Virus record (IMG/VR): IMGVR_UViG_3300044630_000786 | Coordinates: 1 to 52,445 of that record | Source: a virus | DNA length: 52,445 nt | Reading direction: 5' to 3' (one strand) | In this document: positions 7,370 to 15,730 of the stretch, piece after piece | Position numbering within the stretch: position 1 is the first letter of the stretch | Layout of the letters: each line of letters starts with the position of its first letter | Translations under genes and position numbers: made by a program | Notes under the pieces: generated by a model | What the model was told of the DNA's origin: nothing | Seen by the model: the letters and a program-made list of their open reading frames with translations, nothing else | Databases searched by the model: none

Positions 7370-7862
7370 TGATTGCCTTCAACTGCAAGACAAGACTATC
7401 TAAAGTTGCAAGTGTTTTATCCATATGCTTATCATCATGAAGAATACCATGACCACCTGCTTCCGTAAAAGGTAATGCGCAGTCAGGTCTATCATCAATC
7501 AGAATAGACATAGGTGTAGCGTATTTCTTTTTCTCACTAAACATCTTCACAAAGTTTGGATGATAGTCAATACCATGACGCTTCAACCAAACAGTCTTTT
7601 GTCTTGCTGCTTCTGCGCCTTGTTCAGTACGAGGTGTACCTACTGAGGTAAGCATCTCAACTTTAACACCCTGTAGTGTGCGAACGTGGTTGATCAATCG
7701 CCTACCGTTTGGCATCCAGTTTAGATCCTCAAAGATCTTACCTTCCATAACTGCTTTAGCAAAAATGTCTTTGTCGTATTTAACTCCAGCTGGTTTGAGA
7801 ACCTCAAACTTTTCCTGAAAGTTACAGACGACTCCGTCCATGTCCAAGTAAACCGTAATCAT
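7356..7862 (-). CDS. HAD-like 5'(3')-deoxyribonucleotidase
   Basis: 168 aa. The N-terminal DMDGVV gives the nucleophile Asp7 and Asp9; LTSVG follows as motif II, KKKYA as the Lys motif III and LIDDRPD as motif IV. This order and size match 5'(3')-deoxyribonucleotidases, which dephosphorylate dNMPs, or related small HAD phosphatases. Four-nt ATGA overlap with the SGNH gene upstream suggests coupling. A nucleotide salvage role fits the neighbouring MazG-like gene. Confidence 0.8.
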   Translation of the reverse strand: MITVYLDMDGVVCNFQEKFEVLKPAGVKYDKDIFAKAVMEGKIFEDLNWMPNGRRLINHVRTLQGVKVEMLTSVGTPRTEQGAEAARQKTVWLKRHGIDYHPNFVKMFSEKKKYATPMSILIDDRPDCALPFTEAGGHGILHDDKHMDKTLATLDSLVLQLKAINAKS

Positions 7863-8272
7863 TTTGTTGCTTCACCTATAATCTTATAACCCTTACCAGT
7901 AGGATGAATTTTATCTGTACTCATATGATCTTCTGGTCGTGGGATAATAGTATCACCATATTCAGCAGCAATCTTTGTGATAGCTGCCATCTGTTCTTGT
8001 TTGCGATCTTTGCCAAGACTAATCCAAAATACACGATCCGCTTTAACAGTAGATCTCATCTTGCGTAGTTCCGCTTCTGTCTTCACACCCTTGTGGTCAT
8101 TGGCACCAAGCGAAATGATTAGTGTCTTCGCTGGTTGACTAGATGCCTTGGTAAGATAATCTTTATTCCACTGCCAACTATTCCAACCACCCTTAGCATA
8201 GGAAACACATTCTTTACGTGCCATTGAAGTTCCAACAGCAATGCTGTCTCCAATAATCATGCAGTCAATCAT
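7859..8272 (-). CDS. SGNH/GDSL-type hydrolase
   Basis: 137 aa, a compact SGNH fold. Block I IIGDSIAVG (Ser nucleophile), block III SLGANDHKG (Asn) and block V DKIHPTGKG (Asp/His) are all present. Members are esterases, lipases or carbohydrate deacetylases; the substrate cannot be told here. No signal peptide. Confidence 0.8.
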   Translation of the reverse strand: MIDCMIIGDSIAVGTSMARKECVSYAKGGWNSWQWNKDYLTKASSQPAKTLIISLGANDHKGVKTEAELRKMRSTVKADRVFWISLGKDRKQEQMAAITKIAAEYGDTIIPRPEDHMSTDKIHPTGKGYKIIGEATK

Positions 8273-8274
8273 AA

Positions 8275-8652
8275 TTACCTCACAAATTTGGTGAAGTCTG
8301 GTGGTTGCCAGCCTTCTGGTTTAAGGATCTTACCATCTTCTCTACGGATAACCTTACCTGTATTCACATCAATTTTGGCAAGGTTAGATTTTGCGCCCTC
8401 ATCCCAAGCGAGATGTGGATTCCATCCACGTGCATACATGTATCCAACAATAACCCAAATCATATCGAAGCAAGCATCTAATTGTTCAGCATCATCACTT
8501 GCTGCTTCCGCTTCCCAAAATTCTTCAACTTCTTCTTTAATAAGTTTCTTATAGAGTTCTGCTAATTCAGAAACCTTTGGGTCTGCTTGCGTTGGATAGT
8601 TTTGCCCACACGCTTTTAAAAATACACTTACGTCTGTAAAAACTTTGCTCAT
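8275..8652 (-). CDS. MazG-like nucleotide pyrophosphohydrolase
   Basis: 125 aa from the ATG at 8652 (MSKVFTDVSVFL), which follows the stop of the upstream gene directly. The metal motif LIKEEVEEF plus EQLDACFDMIW fits the ExxE...ExxD signature of all-alpha NTP pyrophosphatases. Such phage enzymes hydrolyse (d)NTPs or alarmones to monophosphates. A second MazG-like gene lies at 43815-44108. Confidence 0.75.
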   Translation of the reverse strand: MSKVFTDVSVFLKACGQNYPTQADPKVSELAELYKKLIKEEVEEFWEAEAASDDAEQLDACFDMIWVIVGYMYARGWNPHLAWDEGAKSNLAKIDVNTGKVIRREDGKILKPEGWQPPDFTKFVR

Positions 8653-8653
8653 A

Positions 8654-9334
8654 TTAATCCCACAATCCTTGATAGTATTTACCAAACAGACGGAGTCCGT
8701 TGTTGATTCTTAGTTGATGTTTTTCCATACCGTCACGATCAATCTTGAAAGTATGCTTTGGTCCTTCTTTCATTTGATACGTTGCTTCTTCTTTTCCTGT
8801 ATCTGGATTTGGATAAGTCTTATCAGTCTTAACCCAAGAAGTATCATGCTCACCAGAATAATATTGTTCTTCCCAATCATAGTCAGGATGAAGTTGTTCG
8901 AATGTCCAAATAAGTTCATCCATTACCCAGTCCCAACGCTTGAAATGGTTACCGTCAGTATCCCATTCATTTTCTTTTGCTCGCGCAGAAGTGCTGCGAA
9001 GTTCTTCGGGAACATCCTCATCATCAACCAAAGGCGAACCATGTTTAGTTGCTTGAAGTTGTTTTAACATTGGTAGAATAATTCTAGACAATGTACCATC
9101 CATATTCCATGTATCCCATTTATCAATTTTCACATAATCAATTTTTGGGTGAATGGCATCAAGAACTTTCTGCACTACTTGCATAGGTTTAACCAACCAG
9201 TCAGTATACTTGTCGTTCTTATCATCATATAGATCGAACTCTGGGTCAGTCCACTTTTTCCAGAACAGCACCTTCTCCATAATTGTATAAGGAGAAAGCC
9301 AGTGGTATCTATAATTGTTTATGTAAACTTTCAT
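8654..9334 (-). CDS. conserved phage protein (226 aa)
   Basis: Starts MKVYINNYRYHWLSPYTI, with internal KIDKWDTWNMD and LPMLKQLQATKHGSP blocks that recur in unrelated large phages. Rich in Trp, Tyr and acidic residues, no membrane segment. No function is established that I know of. Confidence 0.7.
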   Translation of the reverse strand: MKVYINNYRYHWLSPYTIMEKVLFWKKWTDPEFDLYDDKNDKYTDWLVKPMQVVQKVLDAIHPKIDYVKIDKWDTWNMDGTLSRIILPMLKQLQATKHGSPLVDDEDVPEELRSTSARAKENEWDTDGNHFKRWDWVMDELIWTFEQLHPDYDWEEQYYSGEHDTSWVKTDKTYPNPDTGKEEATYQMKEGPKHTFKIDRDGMEKHQLRINNGLRLFGKYYQGLWD

Positions 9335-9576
9335 TTATTTCTATCTTCGTCAAAATAAAAACCAGAGTGTTGTACTGGTTCAGGTTCATCAACAACAAAG
9401 TCAAGATGTCCTTCAAACCCAAACCCAGATCCCTTTAGAAAATCCTCAAACCTTTCTAACAGTTGAGCAAGGTTTAAATCTCCATTAATTTCCATTGTTA
9501 CTGTAGATGGTGGACTTGAATATGACAAGCCAGAAAAACCTGTATACTCTTGTTTAAAGGTGTACTTAGTAGTCAC
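9331..9576 (-). CDS. small conserved phage protein (81 aa)
   Basis: A GTG start at 9576 is preferred to the far upstream ATG because GGGAGAG lies just before it and overlap with the next gene falls to 11 nt. The core (MEINGDLNLAQLLERFEDFL) is typical of small T4-like phage proteins of unknown role. Confidence 0.6.
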   Translation of the reverse strand: MTTKYTFKQEYTGFSGLSYSSPPSTVTMEINGDLNLAQLLERFEDFLKGSGFGFEGHLDFVVDEPEPVQHSGFYFDEDRNK

Positions 9577-10012
9577 GTTTCTCTCCCTCTTTGGTGAAGA
9601 ATACTTCAACTTTCTTTTCGTCATCCCAAGATCTAGAGTAGTCGTTATCTTGGTCGCAAATCTGCAACGCTTCTTCCTCTGTCACAATACGGTGACTAAA
9701 GATTTGCTCAGGTAACGCTTCTTGCGAAAACTCTTTCGCTTCATTCATAGTAACAGTATCTAGTGCCCATTCAGGATTAGATGCTGGCGCTTGAACCATA
9801 TAGCGCATACGATAAGATTGAATGCAATCAACCATTACCCAAACTTTATCTTCTTTCTTTGTCAAAGTCCAACTCCCATCGCCATTGTCTTTCCAATCAA
9901 GTTCGTCTCCAATTTTAAAACCAGATTGTTCTAGACAATCTTCAGGTAATTGAATGAAGTACTCACCGTCTTCTGCTTGTTCAACTTCAAGAAGCCAACT
10001 ATTTTTACTCAT
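9566..10012 (-). CDS. AbrB-like N-terminal domain protein
   Basis: 148 aa from ATG 10012. Residues 1-50 (YFIQLPEDCLEQSGFKIGDE, then GDGSWTL) resemble the swapped-hairpin AbrB/SpoVT-type domain found in many phage proteins. The C-terminal 90 residues are acidic and unassigned. Might bind DNA, but AbrB-like folds also occur in non-binding proteins. Confidence 0.55.
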   Translation of the reverse strand: MSKNSWLLEVEQAEDGEYFIQLPEDCLEQSGFKIGDELDWKDNGDGSWTLTKKEDKVWVMVDCIQSYRMRYMVQAPASNPEWALDTVTMNEAKEFSQEALPEQIFSHRIVTEEEALQICDQDNDYSRSWDDEKKVEVFFTKEGEKRDY

Positions 10013-10200
10013 GGTAATACCCAATCCTCTGCAAAGTTTTCTGCGTCTTCACGATTATCAAAGTGCGCAGTATAAGTTGTTCCAGTGTCGCTCTTAACGA
10101 CAACATTATAACTACCTGTCACAATATGTTTGTAGACGGTAGCAGTTTTCCTTGCTGATTCATCAGAAAGAAAAAACGATTGCTCCAATAACTCAGTCAT
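10009..10200 (-). CDS. small hypothetical protein (63 aa)
   Basis: ATG at 10200 with SD GGAGATTAATT. Sequence (YNVVVKSDTGTTYTAHFDNR) suggests a small beta-rich protein. Overlaps neighbours by 4-8 nt on both sides, as expected inside an operon. Function unknown. Confidence 0.55.
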   Translation of the reverse strand: MTELLEQSFFLSDESARKTATVYKHIVTGSYNVVVKSDTGTTYTAHFDNREDAENFAEDWVLP

Positions 10201-10528
10201 AATTAATCTCCAACCAGTTAGTTTCTTCAGATAGAACAACACATGTGCCACCTGCTCGTTCAACCTTGTCGATCAGATTGTTTAAAATTCCCTGACCATA
10301 CATATTTGTTCCATAACTATTTTTATGGCACTCATAAACAGATCCAGAAGAACCCTCGAAGAAATAAGAATTTCCTTCGAGGATTACTTTGGTAATGCCA
10401 CTGTTTAACTTCCATGAGTCAGCACCTGCCCACCCACCATACCAACAAGCAAATACTTTATAGACAGGCGCAAATTTATCGCTGGTAATTTTTACCACTA
10501 CCCATTTGTCTGGTGTATACTCACTCAT
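10193..10528 (-). CDS. conserved hypothetical phage protein (111 aa)
   Basis: ATG at 10528 (MSEYTPDKWVVVKI), downstream of GGGTGGG; an ATG one codon earlier is equally possible. Aromatic- and glycine-rich (CWYGGWAGADSW). Overlaps the end of the small membrane gene at 10521-10661. Function unknown. Confidence 0.6.
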   Translation of the reverse strand: MSEYTPDKWVVVKITSDKFAPVYKVFACWYGGWAGADSWKLNSGITKVILEGNSYFFEGSSGSVYECHKNSYGTNMYGQGILNNLIDKVERAGGTCVVLSEETNWLEINYD

Positions 10529-10661
10529 CATTCCCACCCTTCATACAATCGCATTCACGACCTTGTTTGCAATTACCAGTGCATGAAGATTCAAAACTAG
10601 AGATTGCCCATAGCATCGCAGCAAGACAAACAACACCTAAGATAATGAATCCCCAAAGCAT
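10521..10661 (-). CDS. small membrane protein with Cys-rich tail (46 aa)
   Basis: A short frame starting MLWGFIILGVVCLAAMLWAI: one hydrophobic helix followed by a tail with four Cys (SSCTGNCKQGRECDC). SD GAGGTATAAT precedes the ATG at 10661. The stop overlaps the next gene. The Cys tail could bind metal or form disulfides if outside the membrane. Confidence 0.65.
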   Translation of the reverse strand: MLWGFIILGVVCLAAMLWAISSFESSCTGNCKQGRECDCMKGGNDE

Positions 10662-10662
10662 A

Positions 10663-11538
10663 TTATACCTCAACGTATTTTAAAAAGAAATTGTCTGCAA
10701 GTTCTTCGTAACCAATATATCCACGAGGGTTGCAAACAACACGACACCCTCCAATCAAATAATCAAACACTTCATGTGTATGACCATGTGTCCACAAGCT
10801 GATTCTTGGACGATCCAAAATAAACTCAGACAAGTCACTATGATAACCACCATTCATAACCTGATCGTCTTTATATCTGGGATGACAAGAAGCATGAGAT
10901 GGAGTGTGGTGTCCAACAACAACCATCTTCTTTTCAGCTGGAAGATTTTCATAAACAACACGAATATAATCCAACATCTTCTTATGTTCTTCAACAGCAT
11001 CCTGCGGAGAGAAACGTGCAACTCTAGTTCTAAAGGTTGGCTTCTCTGGATTCTCAGGATCGTCAAATGTTTTAAAGGTAACTTCTCGATTACCATTATC
11101 TACGCAACGGAAGTCGTTCATCATACGTGTCATCATATGAAGTGTTATTGGGTCTTCCTTGTTCATATCAGTCCAAAGAGTGCCACCAACAAACACCACA
11201 TCATCAAGTTCAAAAACTTCTCTTTCAAGGATGTGTAAATTTTCTAGATACCCAAGTCGTTTCTTTAAATCAGATACGGTATATTTAAAGTCTCCATGAT
11301 AGTGCTCATGATTGCCAGCAATATAAATCACATGCGGGAATCTTGCACAGCATTCCTGGAAAAATTGGTGATACCTCGCAGACTTACCAAAGTCAACGAT
11401 ACCGTGAGGGTCGTGTTCCATAAGATCACGTGCAACACAGATATCTCCAGACAGAATCAGAACGTCCGCATTGTCAGTGTTATCTAACGACAACTGACCA
11501 AACTCTAAGTGAACGTCTGAGGTTACAGCAACTTTCAT
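10663..11538 (-). CDS. calcineurin-like metallophosphoesterase
   Basis: 291 aa. Motifs in order: SDVHLEF, SGDICV, AGNHEHY, GHHTPS and HGHTHEV, the full set for a two-metal phosphoesterase. Substrate could be a nucleotide, a nucleic-acid end or a phosphoprotein. Coupled (4-nt overlap) to the phosphatase gene upstream, so the two may act together. Confidence 0.85.
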   Translation of the reverse strand: MKVAVTSDVHLEFGQLSLDNTDNADVLILSGDICVARDLMEHDPHGIVDFGKSARYHQFFQECCARFPHVIYIAGNHEHYHGDFKYTVSDLKKRLGYLENLHILEREVFELDDVVFVGGTLWTDMNKEDPITLHMMTRMMNDFRCVDNGNREVTFKTFDDPENPEKPTFRTRVARFSPQDAVEEHKKMLDYIRVVYENLPAEKKMVVVGHHTPSHASCHPRYKDDQVMNGGYHSDLSEFILDRPRISLWTHGHTHEVFDYLIGGCRVVCNPRGYIGYEELADNFFLKYVEV

Positions 11539-11993
11539 TTATATTCTCCATCGACTGGACGTGTTGCGTCCAAGTCATAAGTCCATTCAAGGATCTTCAT
11601 CATTTTATGTTTCACACGAAGATTAGGCTGACGATACTTTTCGCAATCATTAAATCCCATCATCGTGGCAACTTCGACCACAGCACCAGAACGACAGATA
11701 CCTGCCATACAATGAACGACAACATTCATATGTTTGTCTAGTGCGTGTTGTAACAGTTCAACAAGTTTCTGTGCTTGCTCATCGCTGATTTTCGCTTCGT
11801 CAGGAAAACCATCTTCATCTTCAGCATCGAGAAACTCGAAGTCGTGTCTTTCTTTAAAATTAAATTTTGGGGTTGGACGCCACCCAGCAGGATCAGTAAT
11901 ACTGATTAGCATGGAGTTCGGTCCTGGATCCATGTGATGTCCGTTTGTAACATCAACAGCAGCAACATTCTCAATAAAACGAACAACACTCAT
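11535..11993 (-). CDS. dual-specificity / tyrosine phosphatase-like protein
   Basis: 152 aa with the Cx5R signature VHCMAGICRSG in a single small domain. A general acid Asp is likely in the acidic DAEDEDGFPDE stretch. Such enzymes dephosphorylate proteins, nucleic-acid 5' ends or lipids. Rare in phages but seen in some large ones. Confidence 0.75.
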   Translation of the reverse strand: MSVVRFIENVAAVDVTNGHHMDPGPNSMLISITDPAGWRPTPKFNFKERHDFEFLDAEDEDGFPDEAKISDEQAQKLVELLQHALDKHMNVVVHCMAGICRSGAVVEVATMMGFNDCEKYRQPNLRVKHKMMKILEWTYDLDATRPVDGEYK

Positions 11994-12002
11994 AATATTT
12001 CC

Positions 12003-12293
12003 TTACATAATCATACGTATCAAACCAAATGTATCAATAGCAGTTAACAGGATGTAGTTAGCAAGCATGCCAAAAGATTTCCTAGTATAAGCAGCCCAAG
12101 CATAGATAGCACACCCAGCGATCCAAACAGGATAAAGAGCCAAGAGGGGAGGGTTTGGGACAGTGAGTGCCATTGTGATCGAACACCCAATACTAATAGC
12201 CCAAGCAAGAAGCTCGGCAATAAAGCGAAAAGGATTAGAATTCCAGTCATCACGAATCCAGTCAAAAGTCGGTTTTAATAAATCAGTCATCAT
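12003..12293 (-). CDS. small membrane protein, leaderless start
   Basis: 96 aa from ATG 12293 (MMTDLLKPTFDWIRDDW), with two to three hydrophobic segments (LLAWAISIGCSITMAL, LALYPVWIAGCAIYAW, LLTAIDTFGLI). The frame is open further upstream, but the promoter -10 at 12300-12305 ends only 6 nt before this ATG. The transcript should therefore start at or next to the ATG. Function unknown. Confidence 0.65.
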   Translation of the reverse strand: MMTDLLKPTFDWIRDDWNSNPFRFIAELLAWAISIGCSITMALTVPNPPLLALYPVWIAGCAIYAWAAYTRKSFGMLANYILLTAIDTFGLIRMIM

Positions 12294-12299
12294 AAGTAA

Positions 12300-12328
12300 A
12301 TTATACACCTTTTTATAATTAAAGTAAA
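12300..12328 (-). promoter_or_regulatory. sigma70 promoter TTTACT-N17-TATAAT
   Basis: -35 TTTACT at 12323-12328, -10 TATAAT at 12300-12305, exactly 17 nt apart. Drives the small membrane gene at 12293 and probably the operon below it. Confidence 0.8.
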
Positions 12329-12363
12329 TACCCATTTACCCTCTGGGATAGAGTGTTGCAAGA

Positions 12364-12933
12364 TTACAAATTCCAATATTGCTTTTCTATTTCCATAACA
12401 CCTGTGATGCGCCAATCGTTTCCAAGATTTTTCATGTAGTGTTGGATGAATTCGCCATTGAAAGTTCTAAACTCTCCAGTCTTCCAAACTTTCTCTTCAC
12501 CATTAAACACTAAACATTGCTTCTCTGGTTCAGGAATGTGTATTCCAAAGGAAGTAGTAAACCCTTCCATTTTCTTTCCCATAGATTTTGATATCCAGTC
12601 CCACACATATTGATCGTTGTGTACTGGTAGCATTTTTCCAGGACGAATAAAGTTGATACACATATCAATCATTCCTGGACAATTGAACGCTTGTTCTATT
12701 GTTCTTTCCCACCCAGTAGACCATGGTTGTTGCGCAATGCGTGCATCAATAATAGGCAATGCCATAAATCCCTTTGCGTTTTCTGGTGGCATATAATAAC
12801 GTGTAGCTGCATCAACTCCCTGAGTATCGATATCATATTTCTGTTTCCACTCAGCATAATCAAGAATCATACACTCCATCAACTTCTGCAGTTGTTCGTA
12901 GTGCTTATATTGTACTGGATCACCCAACCACAT
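12364..12933 (-). CDS. aspartyl/asparaginyl hydroxylase-like 2OG-Fe(II) oxygenase, copy 1
   Basis: 189 aa. Third of three tandem paralogues in transcription order. Facial-triad pattern: INFIRPGKMLPVHND gives the HxD, and FIQHYMKNLGNDWRI gives the distal His and the Arg that would hold 2-oxoglutarate. Shares the N-terminal pattern MW..xYKHYxxL with its two neighbours. Members hydroxylate Asp/Asn side chains in proteins or free amino acids; substrate unknown. Confidence 0.75.
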   Translation of the reverse strand: MWLGDPVQYKHYEQLQKLMECMILDYAEWKQKYDIDTQGVDAATRYYMPPENAKGFMALPIIDARIAQQPWSTGWERTIEQAFNCPGMIDMCINFIRPGKMLPVHNDQYVWDWISKSMGKKMEGFTTSFGIHIPEPEKQCLVFNGEEKVWKTGEFRTFNGEFIQHYMKNLGNDWRITGVMEIEKQYWNL

Positions 12934-13522
12934 TTTCCCACTCCGTTTCAGCTAAGTCAATAACACTACTTACACGCCAGTTGTCGCATAAGTTCCAAAC
13001 GCTGTGCGTATAGTTCCTACCATCAAAGGCTACGATTTCTTTGTTACCATATGATCTAATTTCATCACCAAATTGAATTGCTTGTTTAGTTGTATCTTGT
13101 GGTTCTAACATGTCTATACCAAGCGCAGCAGTATAACCTTTTGGATTGGGAAAATACTGAGAGATCCTTTGCCATGAACCATAATCTACATGCGGTGGCA
13201 ACTTACCACCATTTGGTCTGATGAAGTTTATAATTTGTTGATACATCCCAGGAAGAGATTTTGCGATCTCTTTTGTTCTCAACCAGTGATTAGGATACAT
13301 TTGTTGATCGATCTTTCCGTCAACAAAAATAGGAACAGCCCACCAGTCATCCTCATAATCCAATTTTTTGGTTTCTAATTCTGGGTACTCAAATTTAAAC
13401 ACACAGATATGTTTACGTGGATCTGGATGGTCTTTAATAAACTCATCGTAATCTAGTTTGAGCGCATCTGCCATCTGCACTAACTTATCATAGTGCTTGT
13501 ATTTTTTAGCGTCAACGAACAT
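12920..13522 (-). CDS. aspartyl/asparaginyl hydroxylase-like 2OG-Fe(II) oxygenase, copy 2
   Basis: 200 aa from ATG 13522 (MFVDAKKYKHYDKL), chosen because AGAGGAAAG precedes it and its N-terminus then aligns with both paralogues. HxD in KLPPHVDYG and distal NYTHSVWNLCDNWRV. All metal ligands are intact. Overlaps both neighbouring copies by 11-14 nt, pointing to one transcript. Confidence 0.75.
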   Translation of the reverse strand: MFVDAKKYKHYDKLVQMADALKLDYDEFIKDHPDPRKHICVFKFEYPELETKKLDYEDDWWAVPIFVDGKIDQQMYPNHWLRTKEIAKSLPGMYQQIINFIRPNGGKLPPHVDYGSWQRISQYFPNPKGYTAALGIDMLEPQDTTKQAIQFGDEIRSYGNKEIVAFDGRNYTHSVWNLCDNWRVSSVIDLAETEWENVVG

Positions 13523-14216
13523 ACATACTTTCCTCTCGTGACCAAATGTCATTGAGTCGTTCAGAGAATCCTTCTAGATTAAATTCACTGGCTTGAATAT
13601 CCACTACGGCAGCAACTCGCCAATGGTTAGTAAGATTCCATGCTGTGTGTCTACAGTTCCTACCTTCAAAGACAACCCATCCTCCGTTTACTTGTCCTCT
13701 TGACTCGCCATCAAATTCAAGACCACACATCTTTGGATCTGATGAAGGAATGTCAACACCAATAGAAACCGTAAAGCCACGTTGTAGTTTACCTGTCCAA
13801 CGATCGATACGTTCCCATCCTCCACGGTCATCATGTACAGGAAGCACACCTCCTGGTTTAATAAAGTTGACCATCATCTGTAACAGTCCAGGAATCTGTG
13901 GAACATACTCAGCAGTTGTTTTCCAGTTATCTTTAAAGCGATCTGAAATTTTACCATCTAGATAAATTGCTTCACCATACCAGACTTCTCTTGGGTTAGG
14001 TTTATCTTCCCACGCTTCTGGGTGGTGATACTCAGCAGAATTATTCGCAAACTGAAGTTCTGGGTAAACATCAGGATACTCAAACTTTAAAATCTGACAA
14101 GCAGTCTTAATAGGATCGTGTCCTTGAATGCGTAGAGTATTAAGGTCGCTGCGTAGTCGACTGGCAAGTTCTTCTAAAACACCTTCGTGTTTATATCGAT
14201 CTGAATCAATCCACAT
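13512..14216 (-). CDS. aspartyl/asparaginyl hydroxylase-like 2OG-Fe(II) oxygenase, copy 3
   Basis: 234 aa, ATG 14216 with SD AAGGAAGG. HxD in VLPVHDDRGGW and distal NCRHTAWNLTNHWRV. This copy is first in transcription order and 34-45 residues longer than the others, mainly in the N-terminal third. Directly follows the amidinotransferase gene (11-nt overlap), so its substrate may be an arginine- or guanidino-type compound. Confidence 0.78.
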   Translation of the reverse strand: MWIDSDRYKHEGVLEELASRLRSDLNTLRIQGHDPIKTACQILKFEYPDVYPELQFANNSAEYHHPEAWEDKPNPREVWYGEAIYLDGKISDRFKDNWKTTAEYVPQIPGLLQMMVNFIKPGGVLPVHDDRGGWERIDRWTGKLQRGFTVSIGVDIPSSDPKMCGLEFDGESRGQVNGGWVVFEGRNCRHTAWNLTNHWRVAAVVDIQASEFNLEGFSERLNDIWSREESMYVR

Positions 14217-15294
14217 TTACTACCTTCCTTCTTTCTCCTCTACGCTTTACGTCTAGCGTGAGGCAATGAATACCACCATCCCAAAAGTGATTGTGGCGTA
14301 TTGGCGATACATGGCAAGTTATACCACGCTTATCTAGCATTTCTTGTAACTTAGGTTGCTCGTTGCTAATAAAGATATTCTTACTGTCTACAACCAGCAC
14401 ATTAAAGTCAAAGGCAACTTCCTGCACATAACCCTTCCACTCACTCATCCACTGGTTCAAATAGTCATAGGAAAACTTACCTTGACTCTGAGTAAACGCA
14501 TGGTCATAGTTAGCGAAGTCGGGTGTGTCCACCACATCATGTAGATAGATAACTTCTTTGTTTTTAGTCAGCCATGCTGGTGCCCAAAACTCTTTCTCAG
14601 CAAATACAGTTTCGTCATCTGTCATAAAGAACCCATGGTCAATATGTCCAAGGTCGTCTTGTACTGTTGCCTTATTATGTAGGATTCTTGCTTCTGGATA
14701 TTGACGACGCATCCACTCTAAACCTAAATCATTTCCTGGACCACGTGTGTTAGTAATCAACGCATCGCCACACTTGAACATTGTAGCAGTATGCCAGAGT
14801 AGGCGATCTTTCATTACATTATGATAACGACCAACGCTGTCGCTATACCAAATGCTATTGTCAGGAAAGTTCTCAAGAAGGGGAGGGGGCATGCTGTTCC
14901 ACTCAAACCCTTGTTCAAACAGTTCACGAAAGATGTCATAGTAGGCAAGTGATTCTAGCCAACGATCAGGCATCGATGTGTAGGTCTGAACAATCTTCTC
15001 ACCATACACAAGGTACTGGTCACGTGGAACAATTGGTGCTACAGGATTCTTAACTTTAAATCCAGCAATGTCAATGCCACGTTCAAAGGGTAGATTCTTT
15101 GGTCGGTAAACCTTGACACCCATCTTCTCGAGGGAAGCTGAAAGTGTGTCTAGATCCTCACGTGTTTCACGGAGGATCGTTTGAAGTAGCGGAAGGCTAC
15201 GTTCATCTTGAATTACATTGTCATAGAAGTTTTCTGGTGGACAGGTGCCAACAATGATTTCTTCTAGTGGATCCCACTCAGTCCAGATTGCCAT
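14206..15294 (-). CDS. amidinotransferase (glycine/arginine amidinotransferase-like)
   Basis: 362 aa, close to the usual length. N-terminus WTEWDPLEEIIVGTCPP is the family start. Catalytic candidates are His217/His220 (DDLGHIDHGFF) and the nucleophile Cys344 (GGIHCLTLDV near the C-terminus). The family transfers an amidino group from arginine to an amine, or hydrolyses it. With SpeD upstream and three hydroxylase-like genes downstream, a polyamine or guanidino product is possible but inferred. SD GGAGAAGATT. Confidence 0.85.
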   Translation of the reverse strand: MAIWTEWDPLEEIIVGTCPPENFYDNVIQDERSLPLLQTILRETREDLDTLSASLEKMGVKVYRPKNLPFERGIDIAGFKVKNPVAPIVPRDQYLVYGEKIVQTYTSMPDRWLESLAYYDIFRELFEQGFEWNSMPPPLLENFPDNSIWYSDSVGRYHNVMKDRLLWHTATMFKCGDALITNTRGPGNDLGLEWMRRQYPEARILHNKATVQDDLGHIDHGFFMTDDETVFAEKEFWAPAWLTKNKEVIYLHDVVDTPDFANYDHAFTQSQGKFSYDYLNQWMSEWKGYVQEVAFDFNVLVVDSKNIFISNEQPKLQEMLDKRGITCHVSPIRHNHFWDGGIHCLTLDVKRRGERRKVVNVD

Positions 15295-15730
15295 AATCTT
15301 CTCCTAGTATCTCACGCAGATAACTGTCTTCCCAATATGTATAATAGTTTGTTTTACGGAGTGCTGCTCGAGCATCTTTCAGTTTCTGCTTTGGCTGACA
15401 TAGAAGAATATTGTGCTTACCATTATTAGTCTGGACGCCATTGATAGTTGTATGACGATCCTTATGGTCAGGTAGGAATATTAAATCCGTGTACTTAGCG
15501 TTTAGATCCACACAGAGATCGTTCATGGACTCAAAGGAAATTTCCGTTGGGAGTAGATAGATGATAATATCAAAGTTCCTATCCTCAGGTGGAATGATTT
15601 CGCCATTGACACGAATCATGGTGAAACGACTGGCAAGTTTCGCAAATGGACAAACTGAGTGTCCACCCAGATTATCCTGCGGTACACCCAGTGCTTCAAT
15701 CCATTGGTTTAAATCAGATATCTCGTTCAA
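15278..15730 (-). CDS. DUF1415-like small protein with CPFA motif
   Basis: 150 aa from a TTG start (15730) inside the end of speD. The N-terminal WIEALGVPQDNLGGHSVCPFAK resembles the W...GLNLCPFA start of DUF1415 proteins; the match is short and by eye. Further Cys and His residues (LPDHKDRH, LLCQPK) might bind metal. Placed between SpeD and the amidinotransferase with overlaps on both sides. Confidence 0.5.
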   Translation of the reverse strand: MNEISDLNQWIEALGVPQDNLGGHSVCPFAKLASRFTMIRVNGEIIPPEDRNFDIIIYLLPTEISFESMNDLCVDLNAKYTDLIFLPDHKDRHTTINGVQTNNGKHNILLCQPKQKLKDARAALRKTNYYTYWEDSYLREILGEDYGNLD

